Shown here: positions 8,401-14,930 of the stretch, one piece after another
Numbering within the stretch: position 1 is the stretch's first letter
How the letters are laid out: each line of letters opens with the position of its first letter
NCBI GenBank assembly: GCA_900538905.1
Contig: UPZS01000047.1
Span: forward strand, 1-15,635
Reading direction: 5' to 3'
Source of the DNA: an uncultured Sutterella sp.
Lineage (GTDB): Bacteria > Pseudomonadota > Gammaproteobacteria > Burkholderiales > Burkholderiaceae_F
Length of the DNA stretch: 15,635 bases
Made by a program: the position numbers and the translations under genes
Notes under the pieces: model-generated
The model's database searches: none
What the model saw: only the letters and a program-made list of their open reading frames with translations
What the model was told of the DNA's origin: nothing

Positions 8401-10032
8401 GTTGAACATGTTTATGACAGCCGTTCGCTTGCCTTTGTTGACGCGGTTCGTCGTGACACCAAGGGGGTCGGCGTTGATCTGGTGCTCAATTCGCTTGCGG
8501 GCAACGCTGCCGAACAGTCGCTTTCCCTGTTGAGTCCCTTCGGTCGTTTCCTGGAACTCGGCAAACGCGATTTCTATGCCGATAATCCGGTATTCCTGCG
8601 CCCGTTTGGTCGTAATTTGAGTTACTACGGCATTGACGTTGACCAGTTGCTCACACAAAAACCGCGTGTGGGCGAGCGGGTGTTTGCCGATGTGATGCAT
8701 GCCTTTGAAGAAGGTTCGCTAACAGCGCTTCCCGTGACTGTGTTCGGACGACGTGAAGCTGCGTGCGCTTTTGCGCTGATGCAAAGCGCCTCGCATGTGG
8801 GCAAGATCGTGGTCACAATGGACGATACGACAAGCGATGTGACGGAGTCTCGGCCCTCGGAAATGCAGGTTGATCCGAACGGTACGTACGTGATCACAGG
8901 TGGTCTTGGAGGCCTGGGGGCAGCTGCCGCGCAAAAACTTGCTTCGTTGGGTGTCAAGTCGTTGGTTCTCATCAGCCGCCGTGGGGTGACGACCGACGAG
9001 CAAAAGCAGATTGTTGACGGATTGATGAAGCAGGGTGTCACGGTGACGACGCCTCAGCTGGATACCGCAGCCGACGACTTTGCTCAACAGCTCACGGCAG
9101 CTGTTCGTGGCTTGCCGCCTGTAACCGGCATCATTCATGCGGCCGGCCTCATTGATGACGCCATGGTCATGGATCTGACGCCGGCTCGTATGCAGGCAAC
9201 GTGGGATCCGAAGGTTCGCGGTGCTCTTTCACTTCTGAAGTTTGTTAAGGACAATGGGCTCGTCGATCAGCTCACGTGTTTCGTGCTCTTCTCGTCGGCA
9301 ACGACTTTGCTGGGGAACCTCGGGCAGGCCAACTACGTTGCTGCCAACATGGCCTACGAAGGTTTGATCGACGAGTTGCCCGAGGGCAAAGTCACGGTGA
9401 TCGGCTGGGGACCGGTGGGCGACGTCGGGATGCTCAAGAACAGTCCCAAGGTCAAGGCAGCACTGGAAACAACGATCGGCACGCCGTGTTTGACGAGTCG
9501 GGAAGTGGTCGACGCCATGTCGGCATTGGCGGCAGACCGAGGCGTATCGAGTGCTCACTTCATGGCTATCGATTGGCGACGCGTGCAGTCGTTGCCGGTC
9601 ATGCAGTCGCCGCGCTTCAACGCCGTGCGAGAAAAAAACGCCGTGGAAGCTGATGCCAAGAATCTCAAAGCGACATTGGTCGGTAAGTCGCACGACGAAG
9701 TCACCGCGATTCTGACCAAGATCGTGCAGGAAGAAACGGCACGCATCATGGGTATGGCCCAGGAAGAACTGTCGTTGACGCAGCCGTTGTCGGATATCGG
9801 TATGGATTCTCTGACGGTTCTGGAACTGGCTTGTGCGCTCGAGGAACGTACCGGTGTCCGTATGAGTTCCGCTGCCGGTTTTGCCGGAGCCAATATCCGT
9901 ACCGTTGCTGAGCGTCTGACCGCAAGTTTGACCGATGAGGCCGACCAGGATGAGGCCATGCTCAGCGCCATCAGTCGACAGCACGGTGTGGAGCTCTCTG
10001 ACGAGCTCAAGCAAGCAGCACTGAAAGACTAA
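2428..10032 (+). CDS. Single-module reducing type I polyketide/fatty-acid synthase, KS-AT-DH-pseudoMT-pseudoKR-ER-KR-ACP
   Basis: A 2534-residue cytosolic megasynthase. Domains: KS about 9-432 (DTACSSS with C178; H315 in EAHGTG; H355 in NLGH); AT 555-870 (S650 in GHSVGE, YAFH at 748-751, suggesting malonyl-CoA); DH 922-1222 (H950, D1139 in DAAMQ); methyltransferase-like 1240-1600 without the SAM glycine motif; structural KR-like 1610-1795 (LLGFKRVVQNEQP); ER 1812-2130 (NADPH motif GAAGGVG at 1954-1960); KR 2150-2400 (GGLGGLG; S2290, Y2303, N2307; D2243-D2244 suggests a B-type ketoreductase); ACP 2432-2501 (phosphopantetheine S2461 in GMDSL). An acidic tail of about 33 residues follows. No loading module, docking domain or thioesterase is present, so I infer iterative synthesis of a reduced acyl chain released by a partner. 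The GTG at 2428 is chosen because the purine-rich AGAAGAGAG precedes it; the upstream in-frame TTG at 2410 has no ribosome site. Product unknown. Confidence 0.93.
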   Translation: MSVVRPSAVAVVGIGCRFPGGIDSLKALEVLLEREEDALGQLPFERFDVERYFSSEQSTPGTFYAPRCGTVGDIRYFDARFWGMSAKEAENLDPQQRMVLEMTWEAFEDAGIPPSKMAHSDTAVFIGAASADMAILHSDDAAVQGPYTMTGTQLSIISNRISYCFNLHGPSMTVDTACSSSLVAISQAVECIRSGRAKAAVAGGVNVLLSPMGFVGFSKAHMLSPTGACRVFDEKADGYARSEGGAVVLLKDLEEAVKDGDAIYAVIRAAAVNSDGRTTGIALPSGEAQAQLLKDVYEGAETGFDKSRIAYVEAHGTGTAVGDPVETGAIGRVLGHREASQEPLVIGSVKGNLGHLETGSGMAGLAKALLTLQNCRIYPNLHFETPNPAIDFKSLGLRVATQIEPLPKVNGLPLVGINSFGFGGTNAHVVLEGCAEADQTQEQPTFAMQDTCLPLLLSAKSKESVLKLAASWKDFLTQELDGFSDEKARLARFNQLAAAVLQQRDLLTHRVLVQGKSVDGVIRALEAASEEKSAEPSDAILVHDRDTVAADKAKTAFVFSGNGSQWVGMGTVLYRDNTVFRTAVDEADVYFEPLAGFKLSSVLTTPTDDKSVWSLDRTEIAQPLLFACQLGLLACLRSIGIDAQAYCGHSVGEVAAAYAAGRLTLANAVKIIYQRSRLQGKTRGAGVMAAVHLKEGLDDLLKVHGEIAVAGINAPESLTVSAPQTAMSAFITAVKAKGGAAKQLALDYAFHSPAMETIHADILHDLADIVSEPQEDLNSCFYSTVTGDALADDTPLDASYWWKNVRNAVMFESAVKAMLRDGVRRFVEVGPHAILVGYLRNTARAQSVDVQICALERRGDESADHLMSQMFKAVAGGVPMHPAWPVVPRERNLPHYPWNRTLAWNKPTSETAALFAPQQVPTLLGYPVAKGRNTWVNRVDTVRLDWLAGHRIDDTVLFPAAGFLEAAVSAGQLALKDVLSEAQAKGKKEVAELVNFSILRGLPLAGKESHTMRTRVTDDGVLTIESHREGANEPFGLLVRSRVRAADTTGLDAYKLDLTITHNDSAKVNPDAFYRHLQSAGLNYADAFLSVAELWFDKTKQSAGTDCSVLARLSCPRTLYANAALGIEAKLSTVPPLVDAAMQSVFAAVGSLLSDKPENAQLTHAYLPVFFGRVLMLADKIPAWSKAVIKRVSAMTLTVDIELFDENGQCVGLLQDLRLRRAPKAARLQPAAYTEVWAAPCLTLPRFEELPVVAAPLEVSTLRSWDWQDASQLATVLIGAYAYQAVSRKGEWLPAELLFSGSGFTVNEAAARWLAQVMAQSGYAVTQTETGETLYNAVESPDYTANILFQTLMATYPAYWSLWMRMQRVGKNLAALLSDDTTLEKVRGELPAMLNDLGAATPTVLLAQKELIGALQTLVDRIEAYAPMTLQIKGLIRADNFERAESIIAATSDRVHWTVVADGSKLARAKAVFEARYHVEVLDIIQAPLHQFAVAVVPEGCGRDKAASLLVQKLASALIPNGFLFSLEEAPNAISNFLEGLDAQWWGEDARERPVSRLIDKDSWGTIYADAHLRNLTEHLSVLSNCAVCEPYYIAIAQNEKAMPLAENSAEEKQTLLVAVDLNDNSSIELAQRLAGFTSDLLEVLFAPIDSSAKVPDGIALVSETVDTYAEQHPHVPVVSLVDCRAQNECALVATLSLVQAFVRKGVTNPWTMVGFGNSISSRALLGFKRVVQNEQPQLDLRWAGLCDESDETLCVFLSWVAGEAVSGINMPFVAHETEIEVQNGQKFVPEVRVHRHAGANPENPIELAFDVPGKLDRLYWKRVPAKTLADDEVRVSVRATALNFRDVMWAMGLLPEEALENGFSGPTMGLEAAGIVTEVGSSVTKFKPGDAVLAFAPACFASEIVTREDAVARKPEALSFEEAAGVPVAFFTAWYAIVEMGRAQKGESILIHGAAGGVGLAAIQIAQLLGLTIYATAGTQAKRDLVRALGVEHVYDSRSLAFVDAVRRDTKGVGVDLVLNSLAGNAAEQSLSLLSPFGRFLELGKRDFYADNPVFLRPFGRNLSYYGIDVDQLLTQKPRVGERVFADVMHAFEEGSLTALPVTVFGRREAACAFALMQSASHVGKIVVTMDDTTSDVTESRPSEMQVDPNGTYVITGGLGGLGAAAAQKLASLGVKSLVLISRRGVTTDEQKQIVDGLMKQGVTVTTPQLDTAADDFAQQLTAAVRGLPPVTGIIHAAGLIDDAMVMDLTPARMQATWDPKVRGALSLLKFVKDNGLVDQLTCFVLFSSATTLLGNLGQANYVAANMAYEGLIDELPEGKVTVIGWGPVGDVGMLKNSPKVKAALETTIGTPCLTSREVVDAMSALAADRGVSSAHFMAIDWRRVQSLPVMQSPRFNAVREKNAVEADAKNLKATLVGKSHDEVTAILTKIVQEETARIMGMAQEELSLTQPLSDIGMDSLTVLELACALEERTGVRMSSAAGFAGANIRTVAERLTASLTDEADQDEAMLSAISRQHGVELSDELKQAALKD

Positions 10033-10044
10033 GGTGATAGAGGA

Positions 10045-10093
10045 ATATCGCGGAGTCGCTAGTAGATATAGATTCCAAAACGCTTCGCGATAT
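10045..10093. other. Hairpin across the convergent ends of the synthase and kpsC genes
   Basis: ATATCGCG at 10045-10052 pairs with CGCGATAT at 10086-10093, and the stem extends inward by four more pairs including two G-U, with a 25-base loop. It begins 13 bases after the synthase stop and lies mostly inside the 3' end of kpsC. Neither strand shows a following T-run, so a bidirectional terminator is only a weak suggestion. Confidence 0.25.
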
Positions 10094-12131
10094 CTCGCAG
10101 CATGCGTATGGTTCGAACCCATAAAGGGATGGTCGGACTGCGTTTTTCGATCATCCGCTCGCAGACGTCTTCACAGCGGCAAAAGAGCCCCGTATCCCAA
10201 TCGTAATAGCGCGGATAGAGAATCAGGGTTGCTGCGACAAGTTGCTCGAGCGAGAGCCCAGCCGTGCGCGTCGGGAAGGTGAGAGCGTCGTTTGTGAGTC
10301 CCCAGCCTGCGTAAAACGGTCGGCCGTAAGTGGAGACGGGCACGCCGCGCAGCAGTGCTTCAAACCCCGAAAGACTCGTGAGCACATGCAATTCGTCGCA
10401 AATCGGCAGCAAATCAAGCACACGGATGCCGTGCAGTGTTTGATTGGCTAGAGTTCGAAGCAGTTCCGGAGCAATCTTGCCCGGACGGTTGCCGCTTGCC
10501 ACATCCGGGTGCTCCAAATATAGGATGTAGGCGTCGGGATTGTTTTTGCGCACGGTGGTCAGCAGCGCGGCGTTGCTTTGGATGTCGCCGCCGCCTCGGC
10601 GTACGCTGGCGTCGCCGTCCACTTGACCTGTGACGAGAAGCACGCGTCTGTCGCGGGGAACGTCAGGCAAAGTCACGTTGACACTTCCGACGTTGTATTT
10701 TGTGATGCCGTGACGTACGACGGTTTGAATCAGGCCTTGAGCGCGCTCAACGGCGCGACGATAGTGTTCGGGGTGCCGCCCTATTTCGTTCAGAATATGC
10801 TCGATTCTGCTGGGACGATGCGGGTCGTAATAGATGCCGCAGTCGTCGAAAACGAGCGAATAGGGCATTTCGTAATCCGAGCCCAAGCCGACGGAACGAA
10901 TAAAGCCGTCTTCGACGAAAAGAAGTTTGACGCCGGCTTGCTTGACTTGATCCACCATATCGTCGGTGGTTTTAGCCGCCCACGAAACCAACGGCAGATT
11001 GTGTTCTCGGGCAAGTTTCAGTGCGGGTTCAAAATTCCACACGAACGTGAGGCGATTGCCTCGATTGGGGGCGCCGAGAAACGCCTTGAGATGAGGCTTT
11101 TTCCAACGGCGAATACCGGTGACCACAAATCCCGGGGTGTTTTGGATTTCACAGTGACGAGCATCTTCCAGAAAATCCAACGCCTCTTCCAGCGTGATCG
11201 GTTTTCCGGAGACCGGGCTGACATAACGTGCAGCACGAAGATACGCCGCCGCAACAAGAGCCGTCAAAGGCACATCCTTGCGGCGACGCGACGGCACCTG
11301 ACCGCGGTCAATCGTCAGCCCCCAGCCTGCATAAAAAGGCACGCCGTAGACCACGGTCTTGCATCCGGCCATCAATGATTCAAAGCCCGTTTGACTGGTG
11401 ACGACATAGACGGCTTGGCAATGTTTGATGAGACCGATGGGGGCAAAGGCTTCCGTAAGGACAACGGGCTTTTTTCTCCCGGTCCAGTTGATGGCCTCGA
11501 GCGCTTGCGTGAGGTAACCCTTTTTGGCTCCTGCCAATACGTCCGGATGGGTTTTGATCAGGACGGTTGCCTGAGGATTGTTGTTGACCGCATCTTCGAG
11601 CATCCGTTTGAAGCTTTCGGCATCAGCCGCTCCGAGTCGGACGCTGGCGTCTCCTTGGGTTTGGTCGATGCAGAGAACATACGGGCCCTTGACGGCGCCG
11701 TTGTCCGGTCCCGGCCAATCACTCGGACACAAGGGAGTGCAGTTGTACTTGGAAAAATCCGACGACACGATGCGCTCAATGGCTGATTGAGCTCGGGTTG
11801 CAAGTTCCGGCGTCAACCATTCTTCGTAATGAACACAGTCCGCCTCAATGCAGCTTGCCGAAGACGCATCGTAGTAGACCCCGACGGGATCCACCAAAAT
11901 GGAAAGCGGAGGTGCGTTTTTAACGCCCAATCCGACGGAGCGCAAAAAACCGTCTTCCAAGGCAATGTAGGGAAGATGATGCTCTTTGGCGTAGGAGATG
12001 GCTTTTTTAGCCGTCTCCTTTTTTCCCCAGCCGACAACGGCGTCTGAGTCTTTGTATGTTTCGTATTCCGGAGCCAGGAAAGCTTCGAGATGCGGCAGGC
12101 GTTTGATGCCGGATGAAAAAATGTGAATCAC
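10059..12131 (-). CDS. kpsC: KpsC-type capsule beta-Kdo transferase (two-domain)
   Basis: A 690-residue cytoplasmic protein matching KpsC, which builds the poly-beta-Kdo linker on a lyso-phosphatidylglycerol anchor for ABC-transporter-dependent capsules. The start fits the family (MIHIFSSGIKRLPHLEAFL), and the length is close to E. coli KpsC. Two homologous halves are plain. EDGFLRSVGLG (59-69) recurs as EDGFIRSVGLG (407-417). QGDASVR (159-165) recurs as DGDASVR (505-511). TSQTGFESL...YGVPFYAGWGLT (245-273) recurs as TSLSGFEAL...YGRPFYAGWGLT (585-613). In characterised KpsC the N- and C-terminal halves are distinct Kdo transferases (families GT99 and GT107) that alternate linkages; both halves here keep the shared motifs. 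The start is GTG with no obvious ribosome site. No kpsS, kpsM/T, kpsD/E or Kdo-synthesis genes are in view. Its 3' end converges on the synthase gene with a 26-base gap. Confidence 0.92.
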   Translation of the reverse strand: MIHIFSSGIKRLPHLEAFLAPEYETYKDSDAVVGWGKKETAKKAISYAKEHHLPYIALEDGFLRSVGLGVKNAPPLSILVDPVGVYYDASSASCIEADCVHYEEWLTPELATRAQSAIERIVSSDFSKYNCTPLCPSDWPGPDNGAVKGPYVLCIDQTQGDASVRLGAADAESFKRMLEDAVNNNPQATVLIKTHPDVLAGAKKGYLTQALEAINWTGRKKPVVLTEAFAPIGLIKHCQAVYVVTSQTGFESLMAGCKTVVYGVPFYAGWGLTIDRGQVPSRRRKDVPLTALVAAAYLRAARYVSPVSGKPITLEEALDFLEDARHCEIQNTPGFVVTGIRRWKKPHLKAFLGAPNRGNRLTFVWNFEPALKLAREHNLPLVSWAAKTTDDMVDQVKQAGVKLLFVEDGFIRSVGLGSDYEMPYSLVFDDCGIYYDPHRPSRIEHILNEIGRHPEHYRRAVERAQGLIQTVVRHGITKYNVGSVNVTLPDVPRDRRVLLVTGQVDGDASVRRGGGDIQSNAALLTTVRKNNPDAYILYLEHPDVASGNRPGKIAPELLRTLANQTLHGIRVLDLLPICDELHVLTSLSGFEALLRGVPVSTYGRPFYAGWGLTNDALTFPTRTAGLSLEQLVAATLILYPRYYDWDTGLFCRCEDVCERMIEKRSPTIPLWVRTIRMLRDIAKRFGIYIY

Positions 12132-12190
12132 GTTATCAAAAAGGCAGAAGAAGGCGCACTAAAAGACTCAGTTCGAATCGATTCGTTGCT

Positions 12191-12383
12191 CTCAACAAAT
12201 ATGGAGTCGGGAATCTCAGCCCTCATTCTAGTCATTTCCGTATTTGAGCAAGGGGAGGCAGTTTTCCCGGTCTTCCGTCTCTTTGCACCTGGGTTTTGAG
12301 AGGTGCGCGGAATTTTTGGAGGTTGGTTTGCCGCAATCTCTACTTTCGCTAACGTTCTGATTTTGCTATCCTCAACAAATATG
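12191..12383. repeat. Exact 13-bp direct repeat CTCAACAAATATG, 180 bases apart
   Basis: Copies are at 12191-12203 and 12371-12383, both preceded within a few bases by TTGCT. Each ends in ATG: the first opens a 32-codon frame, the second a four-codon frame (ATG TCA ATC AAG TAA) in the same frame as corC. Possible meanings are a repeated regulator site, a small duplication, or paired leader elements. Confidence 0.5.
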
Positions 12384-12395
12384 TCAATCAAGTAA

Positions 12396-12420
12396 CCGGC
12401 GCAAATCCAATTGCTGCCGG
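12396..12420 (+). promoter_or_regulatory. Hairpin occupying the corC ribosome-binding region
   Basis: CCGGCGCAA (12396-12404) pairs with TTGC-T-GCCGG (12411-12420) as nine base pairs with one bulged T and a six-base loop. It ends five bases before the corC ATG at 12426, exactly where a Shine-Dalgarno would be expected, and none is visible. It may limit or shape initiation at corC; effect not demonstrated. Confidence 0.45.
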
Positions 12421-12425
12421 CTAGT

Positions 12426-13325
12426 ATGCAAGACCAACCACAAACAGAAGAAACAACACCCTCCGAAGAACACAGTTTTTTTGAAAAGCTGCGTTCCCTC
12501 TTTAAGAAAGAACCGACGACGGCTGAGGAATTTTCCAAAACCCTCAAGCGTGCTCACGGGCAGAAAATCATCGACACCGAAGCGCTGACCATGATGGAAG
12601 GCGCACTGAAGGTCGGCCACTTGTGTGCGTCCGATCTGATGGTTCCCCGCGCTCAGATCGAAGCCGTGGATTTGGAAGAACCGCGCGAAGTGTGGCTTCC
12701 CAAGGTGATCAACCGCGGCCACTCTCGCTTTCCCGTGATCGAAGGCGACTTGGACGAAGTCAAAGGTGTTTTACACGCCAAGGATCTGCTTCGTTTGTTT
12801 GTCGATCCGACTTATGATGTTCGGGCTCACCTGCGTCCCGCACGTTTTATTCCTGAAACGCAGCCCCTGAATGTGGTGCTCCGTGATTTTCGCATCACGC
12901 GCAACCACATGGCGTTGGTGATTGACGAGTTCGGTTCCGTGTCCGGTTTGATCACGATTGAAGACGTCATTGAACAAATCGTGGGCGAGATTGCCGACGA
13001 ATTTGACAACATCAATCTGGGCAAGGACAACATTACCCCGGTGGATAACGAACGCTGGCGTGTGAAGGCCGAGACGTATTTGGATCAATTCAATGAGTTC
13101 TTCAACGTTCATTTGGAAGACCAGCATTGCGAAACCGTGGGCGGCCTGGTGACGGACCGGCTGGAACACGTTCCGCATCGCGGCGAGAGTGTGGAAATCG
13201 ACGGGTTCCGTTTCAAAGTTCTCACGGCCGATGACCGTCAGGCTCATCTATTCTTGGTTGAACGTCTGGTGTCTGCGACCCGCGTTGAGGAAAAAGACGC
13301 GCAACCGAACGAGACGGCTGCATGA
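12426..13325 (+). CDS. corC: CorC/HlyC-family CBS-domain protein (YbeX-like)
   Basis: A 299-residue soluble protein of the CorC/YbeX type, linked in the literature to magnesium and cobalt handling or efflux, with exact role uncertain. It has an acidic/basic N-terminus, a CBS pair (about 68-130 with DLMVPRAQIEAV and GHSRFPVIEGDLDEVKGVLHAKDLL; 138-195 with NHMALVIDEFGSVSGLITIEDVIEQIVGEIADEFD), and a C-terminal transporter-associated CorC_HlyC domain (206-282 with VGGLVTDRLEHVPHRGESVEIDGFRF). There is no DUF21 membrane domain, which separates it from the larger hemolysin-like proteins. I take the ATG at 12426; an in-frame TTG at 12411 would lie inside the hairpin. Its TGA overlaps the lnt ATG by four bases (ATGA), so the pair is probably one operon with coupled translation. 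The ybeZ-ybeY genes that often precede it are absent; kpsC lies upstream instead. Confidence 0.93.
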   Translation: MQDQPQTEETTPSEEHSFFEKLRSLFKKEPTTAEEFSKTLKRAHGQKIIDTEALTMMEGALKVGHLCASDLMVPRAQIEAVDLEEPREVWLPKVINRGHSRFPVIEGDLDEVKGVLHAKDLLRLFVDPTYDVRAHLRPARFIPETQPLNVVLRDFRITRNHMALVIDEFGSVSGLITIEDVIEQIVGEIADEFDNINLGKDNITPVDNERWRVKAETYLDQFNEFFNVHLEDQHCETVGGLVTDRLEHVPHRGESVEIDGFRFKVLTADDRQAHLFLVERLVSATRVEEKDAQPNETAA

Positions 13326-14896
13326 GCTTTATTGAAAGAGTAACGACGGGCCGGGCAGGAATTGCACTGCGCTTGGCAGCGGCAACTCTTGCCGGGGCTT
13401 TGGGCAGTGTTGCGTTCTCCGTTGCAGCAGCCAACTGGTTTCTGCTCGTGTCGCTGGCTGTGCTGTTTTTGGTGACCGTGCGAACGGAAACGAAAAAAGA
13501 GGGGTTTGGCGTCGGTTGGCTGTGGGGGCTTGCTTTTTTCTCCATTGGTCTGCGCTGGTGCTACGGCTCTTTACACGATCACGGGCAGCTTCCTGCGGTT
13601 TTGTCTGTTGCCGCCATTGTGCTTTTGGCGGGCATCCTGGCTCTTTTTATCGGCGCCGTAACGGGGCTCGCGCGAGCTTTTCCGATTTCTCGCCGACTCA
13701 AGCTCATTGTGCTGTTGCCGACGCTTTGGAGCATTTTTGAGCTCCTGCGAGGCGTGGAGCCCGCCGGTTTCGGATGGCTTTCCATCGGGTACGCCTACTC
13801 GACAGACTTTTTCGGAGCATGGGCACCGCTTGCCGGCGTCTATGGAGTGGGGTTTGTTGTGGTTCTGACGGTGGGTTTGGCCGTGGAGCTGTTGTTTCCC
13901 GCCGAAGATAAAAAGCCGTGGCTCAAAACGCTGGACGCCATTGCGATTGGCGCTCTGGCTTTGGTGACGCTGTCACTCAACGATGTGACCTACAGCGAAC
14001 GCGGTCCCAAGCTGGAAGTGCGCCTTGTGCAGCCGGATTTGCCGGTTACGATGGCCTATCGACCCGCAGAGGCCGCGGCTCGTATTGATCGCGCCGTGGC
14101 AATGAGCAATCGTTCCGCAATGGGAAAGCCGCTGGACCTGATTGTTTGGCCGGAAAGCACGATTGTCACTCCCCTGAGAGACGGTCTTGACAGTGCGGCT
14201 CTGGCTGCGGTGGACGTCGCCGAGAAAACAGGGGCGGCTGTCGTCTTTAATGCCTTCTTCCGCGAGGGCCCGGGACGCTACTACAACGCCATGTGGATGG
14301 CAGAGAGCAACCATCGACCGGCAAGCCTCATTTATCGCAAGCACCACTTGGTGCCTTTTGGCGAATTCGTTCCGACGGGATTTCGCTGGTTTGTGGATGC
14401 GTTGGGCATTCCGATGGCCGATCAGCTCAGAGGTCCTGTGGGAGGCGATTCATTTGATGTGGCCGGAATCCAGGCTGCCGGCGGTATTTGTTACGAGAAT
14501 ATGTTCGGTGAAGAACTGCGGCACGCATGGGACAAGGCTAATCCCGGTTTCATTCTCAATACGGCGAATCTGGGATGGTTTACCGACGCGGTTTTGTCGC
14601 AATTTACGGCGATGAGTGCCATGCGAGCCCGGGAAACGGCGCGTCCGCTTATTCAGGCGGTGCAAAATGCACACTCGGCTTTAATCGGGCCGGACGGCAA
14701 GACGCAACGATTGGCGTCCAAGGGCGCTCAGAATCTGGATATGACGGTGGTGACGGCCACGGGATCTCCGACGCCTTTTGTTCGGTACGGACATTGGCCA
14801 TTGATCGGTCTTCTTGTCTTTGTACTCATTGCATTATCAGGTTATTGCTTCAAATATCAACGGGATTCCGCAGTTCGCCGTGGAGCGCAACTCTAG
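13322..14896 (+). CDS. lnt: Apolipoprotein N-acyltransferase Lnt
   Basis: A 524-residue inner-membrane enzyme that transfers an acyl chain from phospholipid to the N-terminal cysteine of apolipoproteins, the last step of lipoprotein maturation. About seven hydrophobic segments fall in residues 15-220, followed by a periplasmic nitrilase-like domain (about 230-480) and a last membrane helix (about 492-510). The catalytic triad is visible: E278 in IVWPES, K340 in YRKHHLVPFGEFVP, and C390 in GGICYENMFGE. E348 in FGEF matches another essential glutamate of the family. The usual N-D-A-W-F-G segment reads NLGWFTD (416-422), a small departure. The ATG overlaps the corC stop by four bases, the common corC-lnt arrangement. 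It converges on the TRIC-family gene after 34 bases with no terminator I can see. Likely essential or nearly so in this type of organism, by analogy. Confidence 0.96.
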   Translation: MSFIERVTTGRAGIALRLAAATLAGALGSVAFSVAAANWFLLVSLAVLFLVTVRTETKKEGFGVGWLWGLAFFSIGLRWCYGSLHDHGQLPAVLSVAAIVLLAGILALFIGAVTGLARAFPISRRLKLIVLLPTLWSIFELLRGVEPAGFGWLSIGYAYSTDFFGAWAPLAGVYGVGFVVVLTVGLAVELLFPAEDKKPWLKTLDAIAIGALALVTLSLNDVTYSERGPKLEVRLVQPDLPVTMAYRPAEAAARIDRAVAMSNRSAMGKPLDLIVWPESTIVTPLRDGLDSAALAAVDVAEKTGAAVVFNAFFREGPGRYYNAMWMAESNHRPASLIYRKHHLVPFGEFVPTGFRWFVDALGIPMADQLRGPVGGDSFDVAGIQAAGGICYENMFGEELRHAWDKANPGFILNTANLGWFTDAVLSQFTAMSAMRARETARPLIQAVQNAHSALIGPDGKTQRLASKGAQNLDMTVVTATGSPTPFVRYGHWPLIGLLVFVLIALSGYCFKYQRDSAVRRGAQL

Positions 14897-14930
14897 AGGC
14901 TCCTGATTGGTAGGTTAGTGTCTGTCAGCG

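Larger units (their letters stand above)
12132..12425. promoter_or_regulatory. Divergent intergenic region between kpsC and corC
   Basis: These 294 bases separate the starts of kpsC (minus) and corC (plus) and should hold both promoters. Visible elements are a 12-bp palindrome CGAATCGATTCG at 12174-12185, a 13-bp exact direct repeat (listed separately), a small GCACCT/AGGTGC stem at 12285-12306, and a hairpin right before corC. A TGCTATCCT extended -10 look-alike at 12364-12372 might serve corC, but its -35 is poor. An ATG at 12201 opens a 32-codon frame with no ribosome site; I do not call it a gene. Confidence 0.5.

Noticed and set aside
9229..10122. Minus-strand frame of 297 codons over KR-ACP, running into the 3' end of kpsC
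   Set aside because: It overlaps conserved KR and ACP motifs on the plus strand and kpsC in another frame; no recognisable protein.
10578..11378. Plus-strand frame of 266 codons opposite kpsC
   Set aside because: Antisense to duplicated KpsC motifs; no domain in the translation.
12201..12299. 32-codon plus-strand frame starting at the first CTCAACAAATATG copy
   Set aside because: No ribosome site and no known small-protein features; recorded only as part of the repeat observation.
12128..12547. Minus-strand frame of 139 codons overlapping the kpsC start by four bases
   Set aside because: The overlap mimics translational coupling, but half of it is antisense to the corC N-terminus and the Ser/Lys-rich translation resembles no protein; probably chance.
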